From contig CM058233.1 in assembly GCA_030180135.1 (NCBI GenBank), positions 24,461,615 through 24,525,614 of the forward strand: a DNA stretch of 64,000 nucleotides, written 5' to 3'. The translations under genes were made by a program, and so were the position numbers. The stretch comes from Orychophragmus violaceus (lineage: Eukaryota; Streptophyta; Magnoliopsida; Brassicales; Brassicaceae). Positions 1 to 10,409 of the stretch are shown piece after piece. Under the pieces are notes generated by a model that saw nothing but the letters and a program-made list of their open reading frames with translations, had not been told where the DNA came from and searched no databases. Numbering within the stretch: position 1 is the stretch's first letter; each line of letters starts with the position of its first letter.

Positions 1-1235
1 TTTGAAAATTTTTGACATTTTTGTCAGACAGCTTATGAAGTCTAAGAACAAAAAGGGGTAGTTTTGCAATTAACTTTTAAATTTGACTTTTTATCAGACT
101 TCTTGGAAAACTGATCATTTTCAGACTTCTACTGCTGTCTGACAAAAAGTATGAGATATTTTTGGGGTTGACCAAGAAAATTTGGGATTGACTTTTTGTA
201 ACAGACTTTTATTGCTGTCTGAAAAGACAACGAGGGAAGTCTGATACAAAACTTCGCATTTTTGGGGTATTTCTAGCGTTGACCAAAATTCGTTTTTTCA
301 AATTTCTATAGCTATTTTGCAAAAGTTTTGAATATCAGACGTCTAATGTTGTCTGATATTTTTTTCCTTGTTTTCAGACAGATTTAGAAGTGTGATGTTT
401 TTTCCCTAATTCTGGTCAACATCTGAATATTTGGGTCAATTGCAGTTTCTACCCCTTTTATTTTCAGACATCAGATTCCGTCTGACAAAAAGTCAAGATT
501 CAGTCAAATTCACCCAATTTTTTGCTAAACTAAATAAGAAGTCTGACTAAAAAATCAAATTTGAATCAATTGCAAAACTACCATCTTCTTATTTAGACTT
601 CTTTGTTTTCAAAGGAATTTCTCAGACTTCAATGGAGGTTTGTCAATTGAAAGTCAATTCCAAAACTATCCTCTCGTTGACCATCATAATCCATCAGACT
701 ATGAAGTCTGAATCGCGAAACAGATCTGAAAATCGGCGGATCTTGTGAAAAAATCGCCTAAATCTGGGTTTGAGCTCATTTTTACCTTCGTCAAATGCTC
801 AAAACTTCTAGTTACACCAATACCCAACAAATCTAACCATTTTTATGCAAGAATAACCAAAATCGCAAGAGATCCAAATTTTAAAACGTGAATTAAAGAG
901 TTTTTTGGATGAAATTAGAGAGAAATAGGAGAATAGAAGGTTGTGAACTCTAATATAGAGCTTTAATGACTCGAAATTGGTTGTGTGAGGCAATAGGAAT
1001 TCAAATTTTGTTGTTAATGGTGGTTGCGTGAATTAGAGAAGATGACAGTTTTGTAATTAAATTAGATTTGAAAGGCTTTTTTGTCTTTTGGTAAAAATAT
1101 CAGCTAGACTTCATATGAAGTCTAGCGATGGCATTACCGTGAATACCCAAACTATCAGAGAGATATATTAGTGAAGAAGAAGAAAGAAAGAAAATAGTAG
1201 TTTTAGGGTTGACTTTAATTTCAAAGGTAGTTTTG
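1..1235. repeat. Motif-dense noncoding element, TCAGACTT/AAGTCTGA array, truncated by window start
   Basis: The words CAGACTTC, TCAGAC and their complements occur about twenty times in both orientations, spaced tens of bases apart, in AT-rich sequence without a credible reading frame. Near both ends lies the phrase GGTAGTTTTGCAATT (about 57-71 and 1226-1240), suggesting a repeated border. A perfect 24-bp palindrome of the same word lies at 1103-1126. Dense short words in both orientations are known from subterminal regions of CACTA and similar DNA transposons, so a non-autonomous DNA element is my inference. The terminus is outside the window and no target duplication can be shown. Confidence 0.5.
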
Positions 1236-1240
1236 CAATT

Positions 1241-1898
1241 GTCCCTGTTTTATTTAAGCAATATAGAGAAAAAAACAATGTCCATTGTTTTTAGATGAAA
1301 TATAGTCACCAAGATCATTAATTAATATTTAATAAAGAATGTACAACAGTATTATTCAACAAACCCCTATATTTATATTTGGAGAAAATACAGTTACACT
1401 TATATAAATTAAAATGCAATAAATTAATAAAGTATGACAGTCCTAAGTTGGGACTGTAAAAATAACAAACTTCCATAAGATAATAATATAATAACTTTTT
1501 AAAACTTTTATGTTAATATATAGTCTGAATAATATCAAAAAATAATAAATAAACCTATTTGTAGTTTAAATTTACTTATAACTGAACTCTCATTAGTGCT
1601 TATCTCTAGTTTTACTTATTATATCAAAACACTTTAAGTGATGTTTTTTTCCAACCAGAATTCAAAACATAATAATAGTTTTAAATGCGGGGATTGTTTT
1701 TTTAAGTTTATTGTAATATCATTTTCAATTTCATATTCATCATTGCAGATTGTAACATCATTTTTTATACATTTTGAATTTGAACATGTGTTATTATCAC
1801 ATAGATATTCAAGATATGTTAATAAAATCTAATTTATTGTGATAAACAGTATGATTATCATAACTTCAGTTTTGTATATGTCATTTATTAGTAGATTA
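1241..1898. other. AT-rich intergenic stretch, nothing recognised
   Basis: Strongly AT-rich sequence with short spurious frames only. I see no conserved protein motif, RNA gene or repeat border before the Helitron terminus at 1899. Confidence 0.4.
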
Positions 1899-4446
1899 CT
1901 AGGTATGTGCCCGCGCTACGCAGCGGGATTATTTTTTCTAACCTTTTTGTATATTTTGTATTTTTTTGATTTCAAATTTTTTAATAGTGTGACATTTATT
2001 GCTATGACATCAGACCTTAGATGAGAGCTTGAGAGTGATATGTATGCACCTCGAGCTTGCCAGCATAGTTCCCCTAAATCTTGTGAGGCCAAAACATGGG
2101 GACTTTGGGATTTCATAAGTTTCCTCAAGATTATCTCTGATAATGTAGTTTTCTGCACATAGGTTTTATAAATTATTCAAAGATATAAATTGTGAAAGGT
2201 AGCAAAGTTATGTGGAATAAACATTCTACACGTCATTATACATTGTCACCACAACCTAAAAATGAAACATAAACCCAATCTAATTCGATCCAAGCTGCTA
2301 CTACAACTCTAAAATAAATCCCCAACAAATATATTGGCAAAATACAGACGTACTGGCAGATAAACTTGGCCATTATGCACCCATTCTTTAGGTACCTGCA
2401 TATATGAAGGAACATGTTATGAAGAACAATTATTAGTATTCTCAGAAAGCAAATTAAAGTTTCAACAAATTCAGTAAACCAGAGTAGAAAACGTCTAAAA
2501 CAGAGCAAATGATTTTAAAACAGAACAATAGAGCTTGGAGCAAATATTAGAACTAACCTTTTTTCAAATTCCAAAAAAGCTGCAGCAGGATGCTGAAATT
2601 GGTCCATTAGAACCATGTACTCCTTCGTACCACCTAAAGTTGAATGAGTAAAATCTGTGAGTTAAACAATACAATATGAATTATTGATGGTGTATGACGA
2701 AAGATGGAGATGTAAAGAGATGCTTAAAACTTTCATGAACCAACAGTGGTCATCTTTTGGTTAGATGCCTCCAGGATGCTGCCCTTTGATTTAGTTCCTT
2801 TTCCCGTCTTATTATAAAGGGCCTTTCAGCCTGAAGTAGGGGTTAGACAAAGAATGGTGAGAAAAAATCAAGACTTATGAGGGAGATATAAGAAGCTGGC
2901 CTGAAATTTTGTACCAATCAAGTTCAACGCTACAGTGAAAAGTTGATCATTGTCCAGGCTATAAAGTCTGAATGAGTATATATACTGGTCATCCTTTAGT
3001 TCATTCTACATTCATAAAGCAAAATAAGTCATTGTCACACTGCAACTATTGCTCTTAGAAATATATGTTAACCCTTTTTTTTTGTAATTATACCTCATCT
3101 TGACATTGTCTTGACAGGGAAAGATTCTACTCTTGTGCTGCTTGAAACCCAGACATACGATCTTCTACCACTATCTAGAGTAATCATTTAAAACACTACT
3201 AAGCTTACACGTGAGGAAAGAAAATATATATAAAAACATGAACCACTCCTATAGAGAGCTAGTTACCTCTATTTCATCAATTGAGTCCTTCAATTCATGC
3301 AGTTTCATTTTATCTACATGCTTCTCAGGAGTAAGAGGCGTCCATTAGCTGTTGTTGGTGATGTTACATGACCTTCACATGCAGAATCCATCTGCATTTT
3401 AAGGTTTATTAGTTTCCTTCTATTTTCTTCAATGCTAGTCGTTGTGACTATCAAATATTGTTCATCAAATCTTTAGAGGCAGATACCATCGCTGGAAAGT
3501 AATCAAACACCAAAAGAAAACATTTCAAAACATTCAGCATTATTCATTACACTATTTGAATTAGACAAAAGAAGAATGTAAAAATCTAACCAGTGGGTAA
3601 ACTGTTCATCAGTTCCAAAGCAGAAAGTGCAACTAAAGGTTGGCAAGGATTCTTTAGCTCAGTGGGGATTATCTGAGACATCATACTAAGAGTATTAAGC
3701 AAATACTTGCTTGAATTTAGATACATCTAAAAATCGCTTGAATAGTTGCTTTACCCAATACATATAATGAAAGCTTGGAAAATCACTCGGAGGAAGAGGA
3801 ATTGTTTATTTTTACCGATATCCGATATGAGCACCAGGAGCGACCGGAGGCGGTGGTGGAGATGTAGACCCTCGATTACAAAGATTCGATCTGGATTTGT
3901 TGAAGATGATTCAAGACGCGACGACTTTCAGAGATCCCGCACATGCTTTGATCTGGATTTTTTTTTTGTTTAGGCTCAAGAGGCTACGAGTAGAAGGACG
4001 ATAGGATCAGAGAGATTATACTGAAGATGATTCAAGAGGCGACGATTTTCGGAGATGGATTACAAAATTGGAGATCCCAAATCATGCTTGGATCTAGATG
4101 AGGAATTGATGATTTTGGTTTGTTTTATAATTCAGGGCCATCGAACATTATCATAAAGACGAATTTATGATATTTGGGTGAAAAGAAGTAAATACTAATG
4201 AGTTTCTATTTTCGAAGAGGTTCCCGTGAATAGACTCTTCGTATATTTGCAAGAAAAAAAGACTTTTCATATATTCAAATAAAAACATAACAACAATGAC
4301 GTGGATAAACGTTTTGTTCTGATTGGTTGATGTTTTGTTCTGATTGGTTGATGTGTTTTTTCATTAAAACAGATGTCAGCTTCACAATCAACACAGGAGC
4401 TGATGTGTCAATTCCTGGAGAGACCCTTCACTCATTATAGTAATGA
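1899..4446 (-). mobile_element. Helitron 1 (non-autonomous), minus strand
   Basis: Read on the minus strand, the 3' end is a hairpin (CCCGCTGCGTAGCGCGGG, about 1910-1927) followed by seven bases and CTAG at 1899-1902, with a T outside. This is the classical Helitron 3' end seen in Arabidopsis and Brassica. The 5' end reads TCATTACTATAATGAGTG starting at 4446, with an A outside, so the target is A^T as expected and there is no target duplication. The 150 bases inside the 5' end resemble the 5' end of Helitron 2 near 25050-25192, which supports the border. No Rep-helicase gene is present. Confidence 0.75.
2556..3480 (-). pseudogene. Possible captured exon fragments inside Helitron 1
   Basis: On the minus strand several short protein-like stretches appear between stops: about 2640-2556 gives GGTKEYMVLMDQFQHPAAAF, about 3345-3265 gives a charged stretch KHVDKMKLHELKDSIDEIE, and about 3490-3455 gives SASKDLMNNI. 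They look like separate exons with intron-like gaps, all on the strand of the Helitron. I cannot name the source gene. Chance frames remain possible, because each piece is below 30 codons. Confidence 0.3.
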
Positions 4447-4690
4447 TTTTAGGTTTAGTATAATATCATTTTATAGAAAGATTTTTTTACAGAAAAATTA
4501 TGGAACAAAAATAACTTTTCTATAAATTAATATTTTAAATTTATCAATTAACTAATATATAGAAATTAATTAAAAAAATAAAACCCAATTAATATATATA
4601 GAAATTAACAAGGTAATATTATAAATTTATAGATGTTTTACTGTATATACAGTTTTTGTTATCGTAATTAGTAGATGGTCCGGGGGTTTT
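4447..4690. other. AT-rich spacer, nothing recognised
   Basis: Very AT-rich DNA with repeated TATAGAAATTAA-like words, between Helitron 1 and the copia relic. No coding or RNA signal seen. Confidence 0.4.
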
Positions 4691-5541
4691 TAATACCCAC
4701 TTAATTCATATGATCATGTAGCTCATTCACCAAGTTTTCTTAAGTGTAACACTATTTTGACTAATCAAATGAGAATGGTTAATATGTATATGAATGACTA
4801 CATTTGGGAGATCTACAATATCGTCTTCCTATATACAAGAGAGAATCAAATATAATGATGAGGATATCTTATGAATATCATTCCCAATAGTGATTGTTTC
4901 ATTTCCTTGGTAAGGAGAGTGAAGTGAGAGATTACTCGAATCAGAAGTGATATGGTGGTAAGCACCAGTGTCTGAGCAGCCATGAAGATGCGCTTTGAGA
5001 TGGGGATTAGAGGCAAGATGAGCATGAAGTTTCCAAGGCATTGGCTGAGACTACTACAAGTGAGATTCGTTGATTTGGTTCTTCTCAATATTGGCAATCA
5101 AAGATTGACACTCTTAAGTTGGCGATTAGATATGCTTTAGGACGTAGAATCTACTAGCTCCAAAGAACAAGGGAAATTGATTGATTGGTCGCACAGAATC
5201 TACGGAAGCCTCATGATATTCCAATGATCTTCTTGGGATATTACAGACCAAATAGGATAAAGTTTTTATTGTTGAATAAGACTTAATGGTAATCAGAAAT
5301 ATTCACAATGAACAAAGAGAATAACTCTCGAAATTTATTAAGAAACTGTTTTTTTTTTCCAGAATGTGTTACAAAGAAAACTTATGGAATGAAAAAAAAA
5401 GAAGATGAAAAGACAAAAATAAATGTGGTAAAAACTATGTAGTCTTCCTAATAGATTCGGCCATGACGAAAGACTAATCATGGGCCTTCGAACACTTTTA
5501 ACTAAGCCAAATGGAAATGAAGTTATGCAAATTAAGGATCA
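4690..5541 (-). pseudogene. Ty1/copia relic, protease-region fragment (minus strand)
   Basis: The minus strand around 5041-4829 encodes a decayed aspartic-protease region of the copia type: a DTGAYHHITSD stretch (consensus D-S/T-G-A) followed by NLSLHSPY, both familiar in plant copia polyproteins. Stops and shifts surround it. The segment near 4790-4870 is similar to 28690-28760, which may be LTR or leader sequence of the same old element. The gag part appears to lie at 25404-25799 and 28385-28560, separated by Helitron 2 and a CACTA insertion. It is not functional. Confidence 0.55.
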
Positions 5542-5570
5542 GTAGGTATTGGTCCGTGCTACGCAGCGGG

Positions 5571-6452
5571 GCTTTAAAAAAAAAAAGAAATTTTAAGTGA
5601 TTTAGTTATAAAACTAAATTGTTTCAAAAGGAGGAAGGATTTAAAAGATAAGAGCATGTGGTTTATTTAAAACTACTTATGTTATATGCATATATACTTG
5701 TATTCGAAATGATTAACTATACAATTTATTATATGGTTTGCATAAATTATAATCATTTTATAATAACTATAAAAAAATAATAAACAAAAGTTATTTTGAA
5801 TGTACACATTTAGAATAAATATTTACAATAAATCTGCGGCGTATAACGTGTATCTACCTAGTATTATTAATGTTCAAAGTTTAAGACTTGTTTGTGTATC
5901 TTGTAGGTTTCAAATTCAGTTCTCCATTTTAGGATCGGTTTTGGTTGAACTATACCCGAGTATGCTTGTAAATGTGAAATTGAGGTTTCATTTTGAAAAA
6001 TCAATAAACCTATCAATATTTGGGCAGTTGGAGTGATGGTCGAGTATGCTCGAGTTGCGGTCTTGATGATCTATATGAGTTTTTGTTTCTTTTTATTATT
6101 ATTTTTTTTTGGTGTAAAATTTGAGTGCTCAACAACGATTTTAGAAAATCAGTATAGTAGTAAGTGGTAATGTTTGTATATTGGGTTTGAGTTACTTATC
6201 ATTGCAAATATTTTTTTTTCTAAATTACTTTTATCAAACAATGATCAGCCCGCAAGATTCCTTGGAAAATCATATGCTTTTTTTTGGATAAAGGAAAATC
6301 ATATGCTAAAATCCGCAAAAGATAAACAAAAGGCCTACCATAAGTGATAAGTATCCTTAAGAGAGTAGCCAAACAAATAAGAAACCATTCTTTTGAGTTG
6401 TTGAGTCTTTTAAGACAAGACCCTAAGTCGAACCCATTCTTTTGGCCAAGAC
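5571..6452. other. 3' part of Helitron 2, no recognisable gene
   Basis: AT-rich sequence between the Helitron 3' hairpin and the DUF295 fragment. The stretch 6220-6452 may be decayed downstream sequence of the DUF295 source gene (minus-strand residues SWPKEW just past the stop), but frames are broken. Nothing else is seen. Confidence 0.35.
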
Positions 6453-7468
6453 TTAAGCATATCCCAGAACAAACCAAAAACTCTTCAAGACCGAAACATC
6501 TGATGGTTTAGGCCATGTGATTGTACTTGTACCAAGATCGAATACACCGCAATTAATCTGTCTGTTGTAGATAAAATAATCTTGACCTGGCCAAATATCA
6601 TCATCAAGGAAACATACTGAATCACTCTTAATTCCCTCACCATCAATCTCTTTAGCCGGAGATATTACCGTGACACCCTGACCAAATATCAACATCTCAC
6701 CTCCAAGAGAATCAAGTCTTTCCCAATTACCACTTCCAACATTCATCTTAAAGATGTAAAACAAACGTTTCTCGTCTAACCCTTTTAAGCTCGGATCGAT
6801 CAAAACCTCTCCTGATTTCGTAACCGATACTCTCTTCTTCCACAAATGTTCCCCAGGTTGTAAAACAAATTCAAACATGTGATCACGATATGGGTTCCCT
6901 TCCACGATCTCAATAACGGAATCTCCAGATAAATCAAGAATCTTGACGTAATCATCAGATGTATACACATAAAGCCGCAACAGCTCAAATGCCTCATCCG
7001 TCCGACCTAACTTACAAAACCCATCAAGCAAAGCATTGTGCGTCACAGAATCATGAGAGTGACCGGTCGCTTTCATCTCGTGGAATAGCTTTCGTGCATC
7101 TTCAAGACTTCCCCTTTGACAAAGGCCCGAAATAATAATCGTATAAGTAATCCAGTTAGGATAAATCCCTCTATCTGTCATATCGTCGAACATCTTTTGT
7201 GCATCACTCATTCTCCCTTCTTATAGAATCCATCTATCAAAATACCAAACGTGTATCGATTAAGGGAACAATTACACTTGAACATTTCATTGTACACAGC
7301 AAACGCCAGCATAAAAAAGACTTCTTCTCGCATCATGACTCGCAGTATCACGTTGTACGTGAACACATCGGGTCTGCAATCGAATTCCTTCATCCTTCCA
7401 AACGATTCTTCTGCCTTCTCCGCCATACCCATCTTAGGATAAGCCGAGATCAAGTAATCAACCAATAA
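6453..7468 (-). pseudogene. Chimeric PPR::DUF295 fragment (captured)
   Basis: On the minus strand, 7465-7208 and 7211-6453 encode about four pentatricopeptide repeats (for example TYTIIISGLCQRGSLEDARK and HNALLDGFCKLGRTDEAFEL) that closely resemble Arabidopsis At1g79540, a predicted organelle RNA-binding PPR protein. A one-base shift at about 7208-7211 separates the first two repeats from the rest. After residue ~98 of the 252-codon second frame the sequence changes, without losing frame, into the C-terminal part of a DUF295 (F-box-associated) protein: GNWERLDSLGGEMLIFG, later SVCFLDDD and GVFDLGTSTITWPKPSD. No mitochondrial targeting part and no F-box are present. A Helitron capture product; function unlikely, although the fused frame is open. 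Confidence 0.75.
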
Positions 7469-7503
7469 AGATCATAACTAAGGCAGATAGCTGAAGCTGT
7501 ATC

Positions 7504-7686
7504 TTAGAAAATATCAGCAGGGAAAGTTATATGTTGCTGTCCAGTTATGAGTTTACGGGGAAATTCAACAGATTTCCAACAATTACCAACATGAACTATA
7601 TGTGCAGAAATTACCACATGAACTAACCAGAAGCTTTTTTTACCGGTTAGAGTGCCATATCCAGTTAAGCCAAAAAGATCAGCCAT
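7504..7686 (-). other. Short open frame of unknown origin in Helitron 2
   Basis: A 60-codon minus-strand frame (MADLFGLTGYGTLTGKK at the start, PRKLITGQQHITFPADIF at the end) lies between the PPR and peroxidase fragments. The composition looks coding-like and it sits where captured exons are expected, but I recognise no family. It could be another captured exon or chance. Confidence 0.25.
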
Positions 7687-7689
7687 GAT

Positions 7690-7880
7690 CGCACATCACA
7701 TATACTTGGAAACCACACGCAGGTGGACCATGATGGGTGCATAGTTCTTCTCAGCTATCAAGCCTCTAAGATTCTTCTTGCACTTTTCAATAACCTTTTG
7801 GTAATATTCGCTCACTGTTGGGTAGTTCTTCGTCATCTTTGCTACAGTCTGAGAAACAATGCAAAATTGTATAAGCTCCA
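7690..7880 (-). pseudogene. Captured cytosolic ascorbate peroxidase (APX1-like) first-exon fragment
   Basis: The minus strand reads MTKNYPTVSEYYQKVIEKC followed by LRGLIAEKNYAPIMV, which matches the N-terminus of Arabidopsis cytosolic APX1 with a few changes, then runs off the homology where the active-site RLAWHSAG should follow (here HLRVVSKYM and a stop). Just upstream, a TCTCAG before the 5' leader resembles the acceptor of the APX1 leader intron, so leader and first coding exon came together as genomic DNA. The distal arginine and histidine of the peroxidase active site are absent. It is a non-functional fragment. Confidence 0.75.
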
Positions 7881-8199
7881 CTAGTAAATTCAAGAGAAAA
7901 TCAAATCAAATAACATACGTAATCCAACACAAACCTAACTGGATAACAAAATGAGAATCATAAACAAATGGAAAAAACCAAAATCAATCACTAGTAAAAC
8001 AGAATAGATGAGCAAAATCCTTGACTTAAAAACAGAACCAGCAGAGGATAAATCACACATTAGAAGCTAAACTACATCTGCAACGATAATATAGTTTAAA
8101 TTATTTCTCTTTATTTCACTATGTATATACTGTAGCTTTAAACGTAATATAGATCATATTATATATACTTCATACTTTTAATGGGAATTAAACCTAAGG

Positions 8200-8450
8200 A
8201 GTCGTGTGTATGCTTTGTAATACTTACATCCAAAAAGCAGATTCCAAGTTCGTAAAAGAAACCAAATATAGAGAAGTTATAAACTTGCCTCTGTTTGCAC
8301 CTTCACCATGGCAGCATGCTTTTGAGAATCAAAGCCGGTTTGGTTTTGCAGAATACCTTCTTCATTCTCTCTGCGTTCTCCTTAGAAAGGTTGGCATGTC
8401 CTTTAGACACGTTTTCATTCTTGGCAGATTGTGATTCCAACTTCTGTAGG
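8200..8450 (-). pseudogene. Possible captured coiled-coil gene fragment
   Basis: The minus strand encodes LQKLESQSAKNENVSKGHANLSKENAERMKK in pieces over 8445-8350, a charged heptad-like sequence, followed by an exon-like NQTGFDSQKHAAMVKVQTE in another frame. It looks like a decayed exon of a coiled-coil protein on the same strand as the other captured pieces. I cannot name the source gene. Confidence 0.35.
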
Positions 8451-8639
8451 TGATTTTCCCCATATGTGTGATTTGCATATACAATCTGAAATGGTTGAAC
8501 AATTGAAAAACTCTGCTATTTGGCTAAACAATTGAAAAACTCAGAGTCCAATGCATTTCCCAGACAACAAATAATTGTGTGTAGAAGTTTTAGAACACCT
8601 ACGCTTAAAGTTGTTCGATAAAGCAGCAAAAATATGGTT

Positions 8640-8923
8640 GAAATGAAGCAGATAGAGAATTGGATACTTTTCAGCGGTTCTATCGGCGAAAACTTGACAT
8701 GCGGATTCGATGTGTTGTCCGTGGCGGTGCTTTTCATCGGAGGTAAATTTCTCGAAGAAACCGAGGATGATGTCGAGCCAAAGGATGAGTTGGTTTCGAG
8801 CATCATCGACTCATATCCACAAATCCCGTTGTTACCATCTCCGCTTCCCCCGCTACTTCCGCTATTATTTTGCCCAGTCTGCATCCTCTTCGCGCTCATT
8901 AACGCGTCTACGAACCACGTGTC
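8640..8923 (-). pseudogene. PB1-domain gene fragment, C-terminal part (interrupted by copia A)
   Basis: Minus-strand frame DTWFVDALMSAKRMQ, a Ser/Gly/Asn-rich linker, and SSFGSTSSSVSSRNLPP resemble the region after the PB1 domain in the small Arabidopsis octicosapeptide/Phox/Bem1p proteins. The copia A insertion point (TSD GTGTC) lies in the codons for Asp-Thr. The preceding residues QPVLQHPKADT lie beyond the copia element at 24430-24480, and joining the flanks keeps the frame here. Homology ends near 8640, where the frame runs into unrelated residues. Confidence 0.6.
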
Positions 8924-9559
8924 TGTAGGATCGTTTAGTGTCTCCAGATTCAATTCTCAGATTGATTCATCCTACTAAACATGCATATCTAGGTTCTCTT
9001 GAATAGAAACATGATAGATCTCACCTGTTACCTTGTTTTGCAGCGGAATGGGAGGTAAGGGTCAGAGATCAGCAGAACCACCAAGAGATGGATCCTCCAA
9101 AGGCTCACACACGCACACCGGGAAATTTGGCTGCTAGACCAGCTTAGAGAGGAGGCGCAGAGAGAGAGATGGGAGGCGCAGAGTGCTGAGAAAAATTAGA
9201 GAGCTAGGTCTGATTTTAGTCATTAAAATCCCTTCTAGTTCTCATGGGCTTTTGGGCCCAATTCTCAATTCTGATTAAATCCCTTGGATTTAATCAGGCC
9301 CTTTAGTCTCTCCAAGTACCGTAAATGCCTAGCACTTTTACCGTACTTCTGCTAAACCGTTCCTTCGTATTTTCCCGTTAGCTTAGGCGTGTGACCCATA
9401 TGGGATCATATAATAAAGGCAATAAGTCCAAAACTTATAGATCATGAGCGGACTCTAGCAAGCCATCATGACCCCCAGTATTATATGACTTATGTCTGAT
9501 CATTGACATACTCTTACTTTCTAGAGACAGTACAGAGATTACTGGACATAATTCCAACA
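8924..9559 (-). repeat. Copia A 3' LTR
   Basis: 636 bp, near identical to 23794-24429. Visible differences are at about 8987 (T for G) and 9025 (C for A). Bounded by TSD GTGTC on its outer side and by the polypurine tract AAGTGAGAGAT (minus strand) on its inner side. Confidence 0.95.
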
Positions 9560-10409
9560 ATCTCTCACTTGAACTGGAATCTCTGTATTCATAATCCTTT
9601 TGTCTCATTATCTCGATTAGTCATAAGGCAAGATTAGTGTCATCCTTATAAAGCCTAATCTTGTTCATCGGACTCTGATTTGATACTGACAATCCAAACG
9701 ACTCGGGAAAGTCCGTTTGAGCATGGCCATGCATTTTCCAGTATTCAAATCTCCGATTGGCCTAGAGATATTCACTCCATTTATATTGGAGGGACAAATC
9801 CCGTCTTGTTCCATCACTGTAAACTACTCATTTCATAATACACCCAATCAAGGTCCTTATATCCATCGCTTAACGACAGCATTAGACAATGATCAAAGCG
9901 CATTAGTTCATGTGCAGTCACATGCATGCGAACTCAGGTCTAAGGACTATACTCTATAGTCGTAGTAAGAATCTCTTATGACACAGATATAAATATCCTA
10001 AAGAGTTCTTATAATCGGGTCTTGTCCGGTCGTATGTACCCTACATACACCTATGTACTGACTTTGATGCCGGGCATCTATGACACACTGAGACTTTGTC
10101 ATAAGTCACATACCAATCTAGTCTCACACGGTTGTTGGTGTTCCAATTTCAACAACCTTCGACTAGGGACATGATGATATAAGCCATCTATCAAATATAG
10201 GGTCTCATGATCAAGCTAAATGACTTTGATAACTCAAGATCAAGTCACTTACTTCGATGACCTATAAAATGGTTCATATCATTTTGGAACGATCATTTCA
10301 TCACAGTTAAAATAATCTTGAAATAATAATTTCATTAAACATAAGAAAATGTTTTACAAGAACATATCAATAACTAAATAAAGCCCTCATACTCCCACTC
10401 AAATTTAGA
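9560..10409 (-). other. Copia A 3' noncoding region with polypurine tract
   Basis: About 850 bp between the gag-pol stop and the 3' LTR, unusually long for copia. The polypurine tract lies at 9560-9570. The whole region is shared with copia B (19379-20229) at high identity. An antisense frame of 80 codons (9717-9959, plus) also occurs in B, but most differences change the residue. Confidence 0.8.

Noticed and set aside
6453..7468. Annotation as a working PPR gene
   Set aside because: Only about four repeats, a frame shift, no start or targeting sequence, and a switch to DUF295 sequence. It is a captured fragment.
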